Notes: a model not told the origin generated them from the letters alone. Shown: positions 28,640-40,920, counted from the first letter of the stretch. The stretch is 64,000 nucleotides of DNA from Epiperipatus broadwayi (GCA_028023455.1 JAQFVV010012442.1:1136501-1200500), one strand, 5' to 3'. Numbers and translations: made by a program.

Positions 28640-28970
28640 AAGACTACTATATATATTTGTATTATCATTATCATTTTCAATTACTATCAACCCACTGCAG
28701 TTTGCTAGCCTCTCCAAATTTAATCTGTTTCTCCAATCTGTAGCTTCTCTTTCCACATTAGTGCAACACATTTCCCACTTCATCCATTCAACTCATATGT
28801 TATCTCAATTAAGTCTTTAAAATTTTATTAGAATCCAGTTTAATATATCAACATTTCATCTATTATCATCTCGTTTAGCAATATATCCAGCTCCACTCTA
28901 ATCTTTTAATTTTTCAATGATGTTAGTAACACCTGTTTATTTTCTTCTATTTATATTTCATTTTCAATCA
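28640..28970 (-). pseudogene. RTE-like LINE ORF2 C-terminal fragment
   Basis: The minus strand gives pieces such as SGAGYIAKRDDNR and later KATDWRNRLNLE. These match the C-terminal 'W-GH-AR-DDNRW ... RW-D' region shared by RTE-type LINE reverse transcriptases. It is short, frameshifted and non-functional. A homologous fragment lies at 37240-37530. Confidence 0.55.
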
Positions 28971-29099
28971 TTTCTTGTTACTCCTAACATGCTTTTTTTA
29001 CATATTTCATTGAGTTGTCTGATGTCTCTATATTGCTCTTCTGTTAAATATATGATTTTGATATTGATAAGTAAGAAATGATAATATATATATATATAT
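28971..29099. other. Spacer ending in (TA)n
   Basis: The short tract TATATATATAT at about 29084-29099 directly abuts the solo LTR and is the likely insertion target. Confidence 0.6.
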
Positions 29100-30836
29100 T
29101 GTACCGGGTCGAACCGCTGAAACCACCTACTTATATGCATATATAAGTTTTGGCCGATTTCAAACTCCTTCATAATACATTTATAATATTATAAAGGTTA
29201 CGTGAACGAACCGGCACGTTCGAGCAAAATGGGAGATCTTATTAATAGTTTTAACTATCAACAATGGCCCATCTCGGCTGCTAGATTCAAACCCCTACTA
29301 TCCAAATACTTTATTTGTTTCGGGTAAACCCCGGGGCGCCAGATAGTCTGAAGACTAACATATTCGGGCACTAGGCTCATAATCCAGCGCTCGAAACAAT
29401 TCCCTTAACTAGCCCAGTCTAATTTTAATCAGTAATAAAATATTGGTAAGAAGAGATTGATAAAAAGAATTGACCGACAGATAAAGTTTAAATTTAAAGA
29501 CAATTTATTTTAATCAACATTAATTAAGTTTAAAGATAATTTACTAACTAACATAAACGCATTATAAACATTTTATAAATCCATTTTTAACACACGCACA
29601 TTTTTAAATTAACATATGATAGTATATTTTATGAAAAAAACAAAAATAATCTTAGACATTTTAAATTATCTCACATTCGCAAACATAATAATAAAGCATT
29701 AATAGCATTTGAAACTTACACACACATATTAATAGTTCATTTTATGTATGATAGAGTTCATATAATTTGCATCTTGAATATTTACGGACTACAGTGGTGA
29801 CTACTACGTGTAAATGATAATAATAAAACATATACATAGGATTTTTTTTTCTTGTCATTGGCTACTTCTGCTGCTTCTGATGAATTATATCTAACCGGTT
29901 AGATTTTGACAATTCTTGAAGAGATTTTATGTGAATCCATTTTTATTCTTGAAGACAGTTGAACGCTTGACGGAGGATTTCTGCGTTGTTATGCAGACAT
30001 TATTTCTCAGGCAGGTTTTGATGATCTTGTTGGACTAAAAAGGCTGGAGCACAAACGTATATTTCCAAAAGCTTTTCAGCACTGCATTTCTGTAAACTGA
30101 CACTGTAAAACTAGACTGAAACTGCAAACTCACAACTGAATGTCAGATAAAAAAAAAAAAAAGGCTATTTATACCTGCGAAGTGTTTTTGTTTTAATATC
30201 CTCCGGCAAATGTGCAATAGGTGTTGTCGAAATTCCTTTAGATTAATCCTATGACAACGTGTTTTTGACGATTGATTAATTGGCTATCTCAAAACGTGTT
30301 GTTTTTATATCCTTAATTAGTAGCTCACCACTGTGTTTTTAAATACATTTCATTTCAATATTTATTTTCATAAACGTGTTGTCTTTATTTAACTTAATAG
30401 CCATCGCTGTGTTTTCCAAATATAATTTTTTTTTAACTTTCATTTATATATATTTTTCTTTTTTATATTATTCTAACATGCATACTTTTGTTTACATTCG
30501 CACGCACATATATAATTTATTAAAATAAACTGGAATGAAAAGAGATTTTTATATATTTTTTAAACTTTTAATTTATAATAATAATACTCTTTAACTTTTA
30601 TGAACTCTTATTTTTATTTTTTCTAAACAAAACTCCCCCTCTCCCCTTTGATTGTAAGTTTTATTTTTAAGAACTCTCTGATTTTTAAATCTTATTTTCA
30701 CGAAAACAAACTGCATTTACATTTAAAGAAACTTCCGATTTTTATAACTTTTATTTCACTCTCTTTTACGAAAGACTTTAATAATTTTTTTAGACAAAAT
30801 TATTTTATATACATGTGCCAATTTGGCATTGGCACA
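29100..30836 (-). mobile_element. Solo LTR, minus orientation
   Basis: 1,737 bp beginning TGTACCGGG and ending TTGGCACA, i.e. TG...CA ends, flanked on both sides by (TA)n (29084-29099 and 30837-30850). The outer part contains CCCCGGGGCGCCAGATAGTC near 29330, close to CCCAGGGGCGCCACTTGTC in the LTR at 44960, placing it in a related family and in the same orientation. A minus-strand TATA box, GTATAAATAG, lies at 30165-30174. No internal region is attached, so it most likely formed by LTR-LTR recombination. Its GC-rich patches contrast with the surroundings. Confidence 0.75.
30165..30174 (-). promoter_or_regulatory. LTR TATA box
   Basis: GTATAAATAG on the minus strand, preceding a CATTCAGTTGTGAG initiator-like segment about 35-40 bp downstream. 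This is consistent with the U3/R boundary. Confidence 0.5.
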
Positions 30837-30850
30837 ATATATATATATAT

Positions 30851-31239
30851 TAATTTTTTTTTTTTTTTCAAACATAAAGACATATTTTAATATGAAGTTA
30901 TTTTTTACCAAAATCACTCCATCCAAACAATGTTTAGTTTGGGTTATTATGTTTTCATCTGTAATAATAATGTGGACAACGTATCAATATTTCTTAACTT
31001 CTTCTAACTGATCATGATGAATCTTTATTGTATTCTTTTGACAAAATTCATTAAGTATTATTTTAGTCTTTAATCATAGTGTTTTTAATAGTTTATGATG
31101 GTTGTATTTTTTTATATTTATATATTGAACTATTTCCATTTTCAAATATACGTATATTGGTATGGTAGGGTATCTATACCTAACAAAATAACAAGAAAAA
31201 TAAGGAAAATATACAATTACTATAATATCAGAACAACAT
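30851..31239. other. Non-coding AT-rich stretch
   Basis: No gene recognised. Starts with a (T)12 tract after the (TA)n next to the solo LTR. Confidence 0.4.
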
Positions 31240-31600
31240 TCCAGAACAATATCACACTATGATGAATTATTAACATATACAAAGCCTAAATTTGAAAAGA
31301 AAAGAGTACAAGAGAGAATTTATATTGGTAAGTCCAGTCATCTCATTGAAAAGTGTCTGCAAGAATACAAGCTAATGATTAGAAGAGAAAAAAACAAATG
31401 TGTATAATGTAGCAGACCATATATGTAGCAATGAACATATGATCAATTGAGAAAATACAAAAATATTGGATAAAAAATAAAAGGTACAAAGAATAAAATA
31501 TAAAGAACTTATTCACATAAAAATGCCAAACAACCATATAAATCAAACTAGTATGATTATACAAAATTTATGGAAATCATTAATCAAGTTTACTCAAAGG
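31240..31600 (+). pseudogene. PLE 3' part: GIY-YIG domain fragment
   Basis: The translation around 31322-31369 gives YIGKSSHLIEKCLQEY, equivalent to the YIGET/GRSLKTRLKEH segment of PLE GIY-YIG nucleases. Downstream, pieces like the DH...H...W and LW...L endings are readable through stops up to 31590. It is immediately followed by the tRNA-like module. Confidence 0.6.
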
Positions 31601-31639
31601 AAAAAGTGCAGATATCAGGAAGAATCTCATAGATTAGTT

Positions 31640-31900
31640 GTTTTTAAAATAACACTCATCTGGATATAGTGTTATCTTAAATTTAAATATCCAAGAATCT
31701 AAGGTTTGTGGCTTAATTTCCATGCTAGTACTGTCACTGGACAAGACATCAGCATCCTGAAATATAGTGCATATACTAACCTTTGTATTATTTAAATAAT
31801 ATTATTTTTTTCTCAAGACATTTGATACTTATATTAGATGATATAAATGCAACTAAAATACCATCATGACATACATTCTGGAAAACTGAGTATTCTGTAT
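31640..31900 (+). repeat. tRNA-like module, copy 1 (degenerate)
   Basis: Homologous to 34490-34720 and 58975-59230. It keeps the AGTACTGTCACTGG phrase at about 31726 and the ATACCATCATGAC phrase at about 31859. The A and B boxes are worn down. It sits between a PLE 3' end and a PLE 5' region. Confidence 0.5.
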
Positions 31901-33520
31901 GTACCAGGCACTATATCATACTTTAGACATTATAAAAAATATGTGCAAAACTGGTCAAAATGGAAAATCACTTTAACTTTCTTATGCAAATATAAATCTG
32001 AAAGTATATATATATCATAATTGTTAGCAACTAAAACCACCACTTCTTTTCCAGAGAGCTGAGAAAATTATTTAGAGAGCAAGTACAGCACTGTTAAGAG
32101 AAGTAATAATACTCAAAGGATTTCCAAGTATCAAACATTGCATTCCATAAATAATGTAAAATGTTTTATAAAAATATACTTACTGATGAAGACTTCAGAG
32201 GAGTTTCACAAATCAGTAAGATAATCATACTCTACATTACATAAAAAATAAAAGAATGCCAAAACATAAAACTTGCAATACTATATAAGCATATCAAAAT
32301 TCATAATGTTCTAAACAGTGTACCAGCTTTATCTTTCAACAATGTCAGTTGTATTTATCTAACAGATGATGAAATTTCTGATCTTCAAAAAGGATTAAAC
32401 ATTCTCATAACACCATCTAATATATCTTTATTACATGTAATGCAATCCACTGAGGAAATTACTGAAAATTGTTTTTAGAAAAAGCAGCAGAAATAAAACT
32501 GGAGAATAGAAGGAACATTTGACAAGCAACAAAAATTAAAGTCAAACAGCAACAAAAATTGAAGTCAAACACATCCTTTAAAGAGTGGAAAGCATATAAA
32601 TCTACAATTAATTTTCCTTCTGACAAATGCAATAGAACAGGTTAAATTAATACAATTATGACAACAAAATACAAAAATTCTTCACAGTAGGCTAATATAG
32701 AATAGTAGCAAAACATTCAATACTGAGTACAGAAATAAGGTTACAAGCATTATTCAGAAAGTATTGCAAGTACATCAGTGATTCAGAAAAAAAGTCAACT
32801 AACATCATATTTCAGAAAATTTCCTTATATTTATGGTCTACCTAAAATATTTTAGGATCATATTCCAATAAGACCTATTATCAATTCTAAATATTTCACA
32901 TTGGGGAAATTTGTCGAGATTTATTCCCACACTACTTAGTCTTTGGCATACAAGACACGGCCCTTTGTCAGGGATTCTAGACACTTTATAGAATTAATCA
33001 AGAGTATAAATATTGAGAGAACTGACAAACTATTAAGCTTTGATATGAAATGGTTCATTCACAAATGTGTCATGTGAAGAAGCACTGTCTACTGTAAGCA
33101 AAAAATGAAATGATGATAAAAGATTACAAATTATTATAGCACTTCCTATTGATCGTATAATTGAATTTGTAACATTCTGCATAACAACCTACTTTCAATA
33201 CAACAAACAATACCTGTAATAAAATAAAAAAAAATGACTATGGGCTCACTATTGTCATCCCTGATTAGAAATATTTACATTGAAAGACTTGAAACCACAG
33301 CCATAAAACCTACTTCAAAACACCTGATGTATGGATTCACTCTGTCAAGGATACATTTTTTGTATGACCACATGATGGAGCACTATAACCACTTTCTGGA
33401 AAAACAACAACCACATTTGTATTTTTATAGTGGACTATTTCCATCACCTAATAAGTGTATTGTATATTTATATGTGCTATTACTAACAGTTGAATGTATT
33501 TGGTGTATATAAATAAAGTT
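31840..33520 (+). pseudogene. Penelope-like reverse transcriptase remnant
   Basis: The 5' part (31840-32190) is a direct repeat of 34660-34990. RT motifs appear from about 32960: DSRHFIELIKSINIE followed by LLSFDM (motif A). A 92-codon open segment at 33234-33512 begins MTMGSLLSSLIRN, equivalent to the MGSPLSP motif B of PLEs, and continues with the stretch where RYVDD should be but is replaced. Many stops and shifts remain. The family identification rests on the order of these motifs. Confidence 0.65.
32179..32220. repeat. Short hairpin CTTACTGA/TCAGTAAG
   Basis: Perfect 8-bp inverted arms enclose 26 nt, within the PLE 5' region. It contains CTGATGA but not a hammerhead GAAA core. Confidence 0.6.
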
Positions 33521-33571
33521 AAATTTTTCTAAAGACATTCAATACACATATTAGGTGATGAAAATAGTCCA
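33431..33571. repeat. Inverted repeat, 32-bp arms, in PLE
   Basis: 33431-33462 (GGACTATTTCCATCACCTAA) is mirrored by 33540-33571 with about three mismatches. The loop of about 77 nt contains ATTACTAACAGTTG and AATAAAG. The same arm sequence recurs inverted near 42070 and direct near 59190, so it is a family feature of the PLE terminal region. Confidence 0.75.
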
Positions 33572-33639
33572 ATATAAAATACAACTAGAACACCATCATC
33601 ACAAACCTTGAGGAAAACACATCAACCACATATCCCTTT

Positions 33640-34480
33640 CAATTAAAATCACAATCCAATCAGTACAAAAACAAATTTGACATATTTAGATGTTTTTGTG
33701 ATAAGACTACTCAATGACAAAATCAAAACTACAGTTTATAAAAAAATCTATACATACAGGAAAATAGCATATACATCCAATTATAACAGAAACACATAAC
33801 ATGGATTTATAGTACTATTATTGTAGCAAGTACAAAAAGTTTATTCAGAAACCATCAATATGAGAAAAGAAAAAAAAATTATATAGGACAAACTTTTATG
33901 AAAATTGTTATCCATCAGCTGTTATTAAGAAACTTTTAAGTAGACAACAAAAAACCATCAACAGAAACAAAACATTTATTGATAAGGTAATATATTTATA
34001 ACTATCAAAACTAGAAAATATATTAATTAAAATCTGCAATCACTAAAATATCAGAATGTCTTACCAGAGCAGTGCTGTATTAAAAGAATTCTAACATCTT
34101 CAAAGCATAAACTTAAAATCCTGAAAATCAAAAATTGCATCTCTTAAATACCATGTAAATATGGAAGAGTTTATATATGTGAGACAGTCATTCCATTGAA
34201 AAGCTATAACACAAACTGATGATTGGAATGGAGAAAATAGATGTAACTAAATACATATGTTCAATTTGAAAAATACAAAAATATTGAATAGAGAAGAAAA
34301 GTACAAATATAAAAATTTAAAGAAGCTGTTCTCATGCAAATGGTGAACAATACTATAAGTCTACCTAGTGTGACTATACATAATGTATGGAAACCACTAA
34401 ACAACTTTGTTCTTAGGAAAATGTTGAGAATTCAGGAGAAACTTCATAGATATGTATATGAAATTTTTATTGAGTGTTGC
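33640..34480 (+). pseudogene. PLE 3' part with GIY-YIG domain
   Basis: Translation near 34145-34180 gives CKYGRVYICET, matching C-x-CGRVYIGET with Gly-to-Cys and other changes. The ending NNTISLPSVTIHNVWKPL near 34345-34405 matches the conserved tail found at 42390-42440. Broken by many stops. Followed directly by the second tRNA-like module. Confidence 0.6.
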
Positions 34481-34486
34481 CTTTCC

Positions 34487-34720
34487 TAGGATAGCTTAGT
34501 TGGTTAAAGTGTTACCTTAACATTCAGTATTCAACTCTGGGTTTGATCCTGATGTTAGTATTGTCACTTATCAGATCTGCAACATGTGAAGAATAGAGAA
34601 TAATAATATCTCTCAAAATTTTGTGTATATACAAACCTTTATGCTATTACTAACAGTTGAATGTAAATACAACTAAAATACCATCATCACAAACATTGAG
34701 GAAAACACTAAGTATTTGGT
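34487..34720 (+). repeat. tRNA-like module, copy 2 (SINE-type head)
   Basis: A-box TAGCTTAGTTGG at 34492-34503 and B-box GGGTTTGATCC at 34539-34549 have tRNA-like spacing, as in a tRNA-derived SINE head. Downstream phrases CTATTACTAACAGTTG and ACCATCATCACAAAC follow, as in the other copies. It joins a PLE 3' end to a PLE 5' region. Confidence 0.7.
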
Positions 34721-34990
34721 ATAATGCTGATATTATATCGAACATTAGATCTTATAAAAAAAATTTGTTAAAACTGCCAAAATACAAAATCATTTAAATT
34801 TCTTATGTAAATGTAATTCTGAAGGTATATTTCCTAAGGATTTGCAACTAAAATATCCAATTCACTCTCAAAGAGATGACAAAATTACTTAAAGAGTAAA
34901 TTAAGTTCTGTTAAGAGAAAGAATAAATGCTCAAAAGTTTTCCAAGTATCAAATCTTGCATTACATTAATAATATAAAATCTTCTACATT
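34660..34990 (+). pseudogene. PLE 5' region fragment
   Basis: Direct repeat of 31840-32190, including TTTCTTATG, AGAGATGACAAAATTA and the GAGAAAGAATAA-type phrase. It stops at about 34990, where the similarity ends. Confidence 0.6.
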
Positions 34991-37239
34991 TTTCTTGATG
35001 TCATCTCTCTTTTTAAAAATAGTTCTATTTTCTTTCTTATTGATAAATAAATTGCCTACTAATCCCATTATGTTGTTTACACTTTCCTTGCTTGTTCACA
35101 ATTATACTTTCTTATAGTATTATCAGCTTTTAACACCTTTAAATCCTTGTTATTGCATTACTTTTACATATTTTTATATTCCATCTGGTCAATTATTGCT
35201 TTTTTTCACAAGCTATCTTAGTTGTTGTTATTAAAAGTGTATCTTTATCTTCATATTTATTTGATGCAAATCAGAATCATCTTAAAATCTGTTAATATTT
35301 GAAAACAATTTACAAGTTCTAATTTACATTTATTGGAAGGTTTCTGAATATTAGAAATATCAAATGTGATATTGTTTTTCTTAATAATTTTGTCTTCATT
35401 GTTTTACATTCCATTCCACTACTTGATGTTCACTATTTATTAAGAACATTGCCATCTTGAAACACATATTTTCTAGTAATCAAAATGAAATACAATTTCA
35501 CCGTACTTTTATTTGGGTATCCCCATTGTCCATTTTTGTTTAACATTTTGATTTTATCAAAAACTATGTGTACACCCATATAAAATCCCTATACATCTTC
35601 AACTTGATCATAAGTTGTTGAGAATAAACCCAAATTATATGCATTTGATATCTGCTATTAAGTTCAATAACTAATCTTGGTTCTCTACATTGTAAATGAT
35701 CAATGTTCTCATTGTTGTTTTTTCAGTTTTCTTTATAATGAATCCTACTCTATTTCTACTTCCAATGTTTGTGCCTTTGTACTACACATCCCCTTATCAA
35801 ATCAATTGTTTCTTCTTCATTCCACCTAAATTCACACTATCTAATAATGTCTATTTTAATATTAGACAGTTCTCCTTCCAATTCATGTAACTTTCATCAC
35901 ATGAATAGTGATCTGCATTTCTAAACACCTAAATAAAAATCCATCAACAAAAGAGAATCTGGGTTCATAATCAGAAAATTCTTGCACTCTTTGCCTTTGT
36001 TCAGCATTGGCTATATTGGCTGATGATATCAGAGATTCTGTGAATAAGAGAATTGATTTACTTTTATCTGTTATCATTGTAAATATCTATTAGAAAAAAA
36101 AAAACATTTAACATTCATTTTGCCTTTAAGAAAACTTAAAGTGCTATTTCGATTAAGAACTGCCAGGTAATTGACGAGAAAGACTGTGGTTTTCTTGATA
36201 ATAAGCTTAGAGATAAAAATTCAATAATTCATTATACTGGCTAATAAATGTTGTTGAATAGCATATCCATGTTGTATACAATATGAATAAACTCATAGTA
36301 ATAAAGATTACAATAATAATATTACATGACATAGACATTAGAAATGTAATCTATTCAGTTCTTTTAAAACCTTTAATAGATATAATAGGGTTTTCTTTTT
36401 AAAAACAGAAAATATATTCATTTTATGTAAAAAAAAAATCAATGTTTATATTGCCATTATTTGCTTTTTTTTGGGGGGGAGGGGTTCATTCACAGTAATT
36501 TTGTTTTGTAAATATATGAAATAAACTGAACTGTCTAACAGTAGTAAATTTCTAAAATGAAAAAAAAGTTTTATATAATTGAAATGAAATTTACATGTTG
36601 TTAAATATGGCAGGGCTATCATTTGTTCAAAGGTATCATTATTATCTTGGATGAAATCCATTTTCTCTCTTCGTTGAAAGCAGTCTAAATCTTCAAATCA
36701 TATAAACATTTGGCCAAGCTAAATCAAAGATTCTTACCTGTATTGACATAGCAATATAAAAAGTAAAGACATGCTCAAATATTAATTGCATCGAGTCATG
36801 ACTGGAAATAGTGTTTCTAATATTTGGTTGCCTTGACAACAGATTTGCATTGTTGATTGTTATTGATATTATCTATACATTGACTGTTTTCAATAAAGTT
36901 ACTTTTTAGACTTATGCATCCTTTAGCATCTCTTATTCATGTAATATATTGTTGGAATGCAGTTTGAAAGTTATAATTGTTATAATTGATTTTGTTAATC
37001 TGCATTCAGAACAGGTTATATTTACCTGCTTAATAATGGTTTATCTACACATCTTTGTATCAATAATTTTATCCTATGTGGGCAAGTTGCAATTTTTAGT
37101 GTTTATATAAAAAATAAATCATAACTAATGGTTTTCTTTTATTTTTATTGTTAATAGATGGTTGCCTTGACAACAGATTGTGATTATTAATAGTTATTGA
37201 TATGACATTGATATTGTCTAAGTGTTGAGTGATTATACT
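34991..37239. other. Gene-free region, one unassigned minus-strand trace
   Basis: On the minus strand between about 36080 and 35470 there are protein-like pieces (64 open codons at 36077-35883, and a GQWGYPNKSTVKLYF stretch near 35515) separated by stops. They suggest an old coding element that I cannot name. The rest is AT-rich without features. A G-run lies at 36472-36485. Confidence 0.3.
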
Positions 37240-37530
37240 GTATATCATTGTCAACCATTATCAATTCACTGAAGAATGAAGATCTTTCCAAGGTTAAGCC
37301 ATCTTTTCCAATCTTTAGCTTTTCTCCTCCACATCACACCTGCACACTTTCTTATTACAACATGATGTCTCTTTCTGGATCTTTTAAATCTCTTGAAATT
37401 TAGTTTAAGATTTTAAACTGTCCATCCATTCTCATCTCTTCTAGCAATATGTTCCACCCAATTAAACTTCAGTCTTTTAATTACTTCAATGATGTCAGTA
37501 ACACCTGTTTGTTCTTGTAACTGTATTACA
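37240..37530 (-). pseudogene. RTE-like LINE ORF2 C-terminal fragment, copy 2
   Basis: The minus strand reads IKRLKFNWVEHIARRDENGW and, further on, KAKDWKRWLNLG. It is homologous to 28640-28970 and shares TGTCAGTAACACCTGTTT at the edge. Short and dead. Confidence 0.6.
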
Positions 37531-37789
37531 CAAAAGTATTTATAGGAAGCAAATGGAAAAGATTATGTCACATGCTTTTGTCTTGTATAATTAAGAATAC
37601 AACTGCAGACATGTTTTCAATTTGGCCAAAATCTCAGTAAAAAGTATTGTTAATTATATGCAGTTGATCTTGAACAATATATTGCATTCTCAATACTTAT
37701 AAAAACCAATAATCCCAAAATGGACATTGGTAAAAGACAAATTTAAAAGCACATTATATGAAAAAACAGATTCATTATGACACAGCCTT

Positions 37790-38050
37790 AAATTTCAATA
37801 TTTCTAGAATCTCAAGTGTCAGTTCCACTCCTGTGATAGTATTGTTACTTAGAGATCCATAGTATCCAAACAAGCATGGGCAATAATAATACCACTCAAA
37901 ATGTTGTGGAATTTACTAACTCCGTATTGTCTATTTGTGTGTTATTACTAACAATTGTTTGTATTTGGAAAATTTAAATAAAAATTAAACATTCTAGGCA
38001 GTCAACATTTAATGGTAAATAATGGCAAAAATCCAATGTTTGATCACGAA
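37790..38050 (+). repeat. tRNA-like module, copy 3 (degenerate)
   Basis: Contains GTATTGTCTATTTGTGTG and TTACTAACAATTGTTTGTAT, as at 59096-59140. The A-box is lost and a B-box-like GTGTCAGTTCCACTCC remains. Confidence 0.55.
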
Positions 38051-38224
38051 TATTTATCCCTATGAGACTAAATTCAAATTATTTTTTAAAAAAAAAAATT
38101 AAATCAAATTTATTATTTAAAATTAGATTTTTTACGTATATATATATATATAATTGTCAAAAAAAAAAACCCACAAAAACAAAAATTATCATTATTTTCT
38201 CTATATGTCTATGATTTAATACAT

Positions 38225-38440
38225 TTGTAATCTACTTAACAAATAATGTTTAAACTATGTTTTTATGTAGTTTTTTTAATTGTTTATATTTTTAGATTAA
38301 TGTAGAGAAGAATTTTAAAAAAATGGTGTAATGCTAAAATTGATAATTTCCTCCAAAAATAATAAAAGTAATTAAAATAAGAAAAAAATATTTTTCCTTA
38401 TAGGTCACAGGAAATAAATATGTAGATTAAAAATTTAATT
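38225..38440. repeat. Dispersed repeat shared with the window end
   Basis: Homologous to 63770-64000 in the same orientation: AGATTAATGTAGAGAA, TGGTGTAAT, GATAATTTC, CAAAAATAA, and TATAGGTCACAGGAAATAA at the 3' edge. Identity unknown. The pyrimidine tract plus AG near the edge resembles a 3' splice site. Confidence 0.65.
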
Positions 38441-39363
38441 ATAAAAATAACGATTTGAACTTTCATAGTAAAAAATAATTCAAAGAACTAATAAATTAAT
38501 ATTTTGCTTATTCAGACAAGTATTACGTTTGTTTTTAAACATATATCACCAAGGGCAATGAAAGTTGTTTTGACAGTTATAGACGTGTTAAAGCAAATTT
38601 AAAATCAGGTTACATATATTATTTACACTGTCTAACATCTATTTAATAAAAAAATATTTTTTAAATAGTATACTGAAAACTCAAAGTACATACACTCAAT
38701 TCCTAACCACGAATACCCCACTTCCCAAACAAAAGAGAAAAAATTATTATTTATTCTATGTTTTCTTTTTTCTTTGCAATATTTATGTTTATTCTATTGT
38801 ATCTGGGGAAAGTTGTCTGTGTTTGACATATAACTTCTAATAAATGGTAAATTAATTTTAAATCACTAAACATCACATGATCATTATTTCTTAGGCTAGC
38901 ACATTTCTGTTATTAACATAGGCAAAACTCTTGATACAGTAGTGCCACTCAGTGCCAAACAGAGTAATCAATGGATTGACAGTTTTTACTTGTGTTAAAT
39001 TAATTTAATTGAAAACTATAAACATTTCATCTAAAATAACACCTAACCGATACTTTTACTTTAATAGCAGCATTTGTTTATTGATGTGTTCATAGTAACA
39101 AGAGTAGGTATTAAAATATTTATTTGGATAGGAAATAAAATAACAATTTCAATATTTCAAAAATAACTCAATTAAAAAATGCATTATTGACGTTTTCTTT
39201 AAAAAAAGAAAGAGGAGGGGGGATTAAATTAAATTTATCTCTATGTATAATTCATTCATTTATTTATTTAAAATATAAATCAAACTATTAAAATTATTTT
39301 TTAAATTACAATAAAAATCGTAACTTTGATAAGCATAAATTGTTAGTGATTATAATAATAGTA

Positions 39364-39364
<1 letters not shown>
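38441..39364. other. Non-coding AT-rich stretch
   Basis: No gene or repeat recognised. Confidence 0.4.
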
Positions 39365-39432
<68 letters not shown>

Positions 39433-39515
39433 GTTGTTGTTGTTGTTGTTATTATTATTATTATTATTTTTATTATTATTATCATTCTTCTTATCTTCAT
39501 TTTTTATTATTATTG
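39365..39515. repeat. (TTA)n/(TTG)n compound microsatellite
   Basis: About 68 bp of TTA units, six TTG units, then TTA units with point changes and TTC-rich decay. Confidence 0.95.
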
Positions 39516-40069
39516 TATATTGTTGTTACTGGATAATAGTAGAGATCATGATTATGAGAATAAAATCAAATATGTAAGAATAATATTTTTGATAACATAA
39601 ATATAATAAAAATCTTGTGAATATCAAACTAGTTAAAATTATAAGGCTTTCTACAGAAATATACATTTTTTAAAAAATCCAATATAAACAAAGTATACAG
39701 AAAAATTACTCTTAATATGATTTTTTAAAAGGTCTAATTATTGGTTTAATTAATGCATGATTCCTATTGATTTTGAAAGTGTTAGTCAAGAAATAATAAG
39801 ATTATTAATATATAACTAAAATACAGGCTTATTATATACCTGTATCAATATATATAATATATTGAGGATATATGAGCACAGACTTTCACACAACCAACTA
39901 CTCACCACTCTATCTCATAACACTGATACACTTGAATACATACATGTCCAAAAAATAAAGTCACCAATATATGTATTTCATGCTAAGCCAGCAATCATCA
40001 ATTGGTCCAGATTATCTTTACTAAGAATTGGTCTGAAATTAGACATATCAAAAATGGTATACTTATAGA
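39516..40069. other. Non-coding stretch
   Basis: A 68-codon frame at 39862-40068 has no recognised domain. I do not call it a gene. Confidence 0.35.
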
Positions 40070-40770
40070 AATTGGTAAAATTTTAAAATTCTATAATAAT
40101 TATATACTTATATAAATGATCGAAGTTTAATATTGCACAAGAATTATACATTTGCTAAAAATTAACAATGTTTAAAGTTGTACAAGAATGTGTACACTTC
40201 AGATTTTGATACAGTTTTGTGATTGTACAAGAATAGCATCTTTAAAAAATATAGTTGTTTATGGTTATACAAATAGTTAGTCACAAAATTTATCATTGTA
40301 GAAGATAACAAAGTATTTTATGTCAAAGTTAGAAAATGTGTATGATCATATAATTATCATATACTTGTAAAAATGTTCAAAGTATTAATGATGTATAAAA
40401 TATGTTACACCTATAGATTTTAGTAAATTTTAAGGCTGTAGATGAACTAAATATTTACAAAAGTTGTTGAAGATTGTAAATAAATTGTGCACTTATAGAA
40501 GATAATTAAGCTGTATTTTGCAAGAATTATATATATGTAAATTATATAAATGTTTAAGATTGTGAAAAAATAATACATTTATAAACGATAAGTAAAATTT
40601 AAGAATGTATAAAATTGTTGCATATGTAAAATTTAGTATTTTTTTAAGATTGTATGACAAAGGTACACATGTGGATTATAGTAAATGGTTAATATTCTAC
40701 AGAAACTATTCACTTGTTAAAGACAGATCATGTTTAATGTTGTGTAAATATTGTGCATTTAGTAATGACT
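40070..40770. repeat. Strongly eroded minisatellite, about 55-75 bp units
   Basis: The phrase (A/G)ATTGTACAAGAAT, followed by a variable TACACTT-TAGAA-AT-GTTAA, recurs about ten times with many substitutions and indels. Examples are near 40125, 40170, 40213, 40260, 40360, 40400, 40470, 40510, 40550, 40600 and 40655. It is an old tandem array rather than a gene. Confidence 0.55.
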
Positions 40771-40920
40771 TGAAAGGTTGCTACTCTTCCACATGCACCT
40801 TACTATTACTTTCAGACAGCCAATAGCTGTTTAATCAGCAGTCTGAGGGGCAATCAGGCCTAGACACATGACAGAGAATTTTTGACAAGAAAAGACATAC
40901 CAATCTTTTCTTTTACTTAA

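Noticed and set aside
34487-34560. Functional tRNA gene
   Set aside because: A and B boxes are present but the acceptor and anticodon stems do not pair well, and related degenerate copies are dispersed.
36446-36661. Small gene on the minus strand
   Set aside because: 71 codons crossing homopolymer runs, with no motif.
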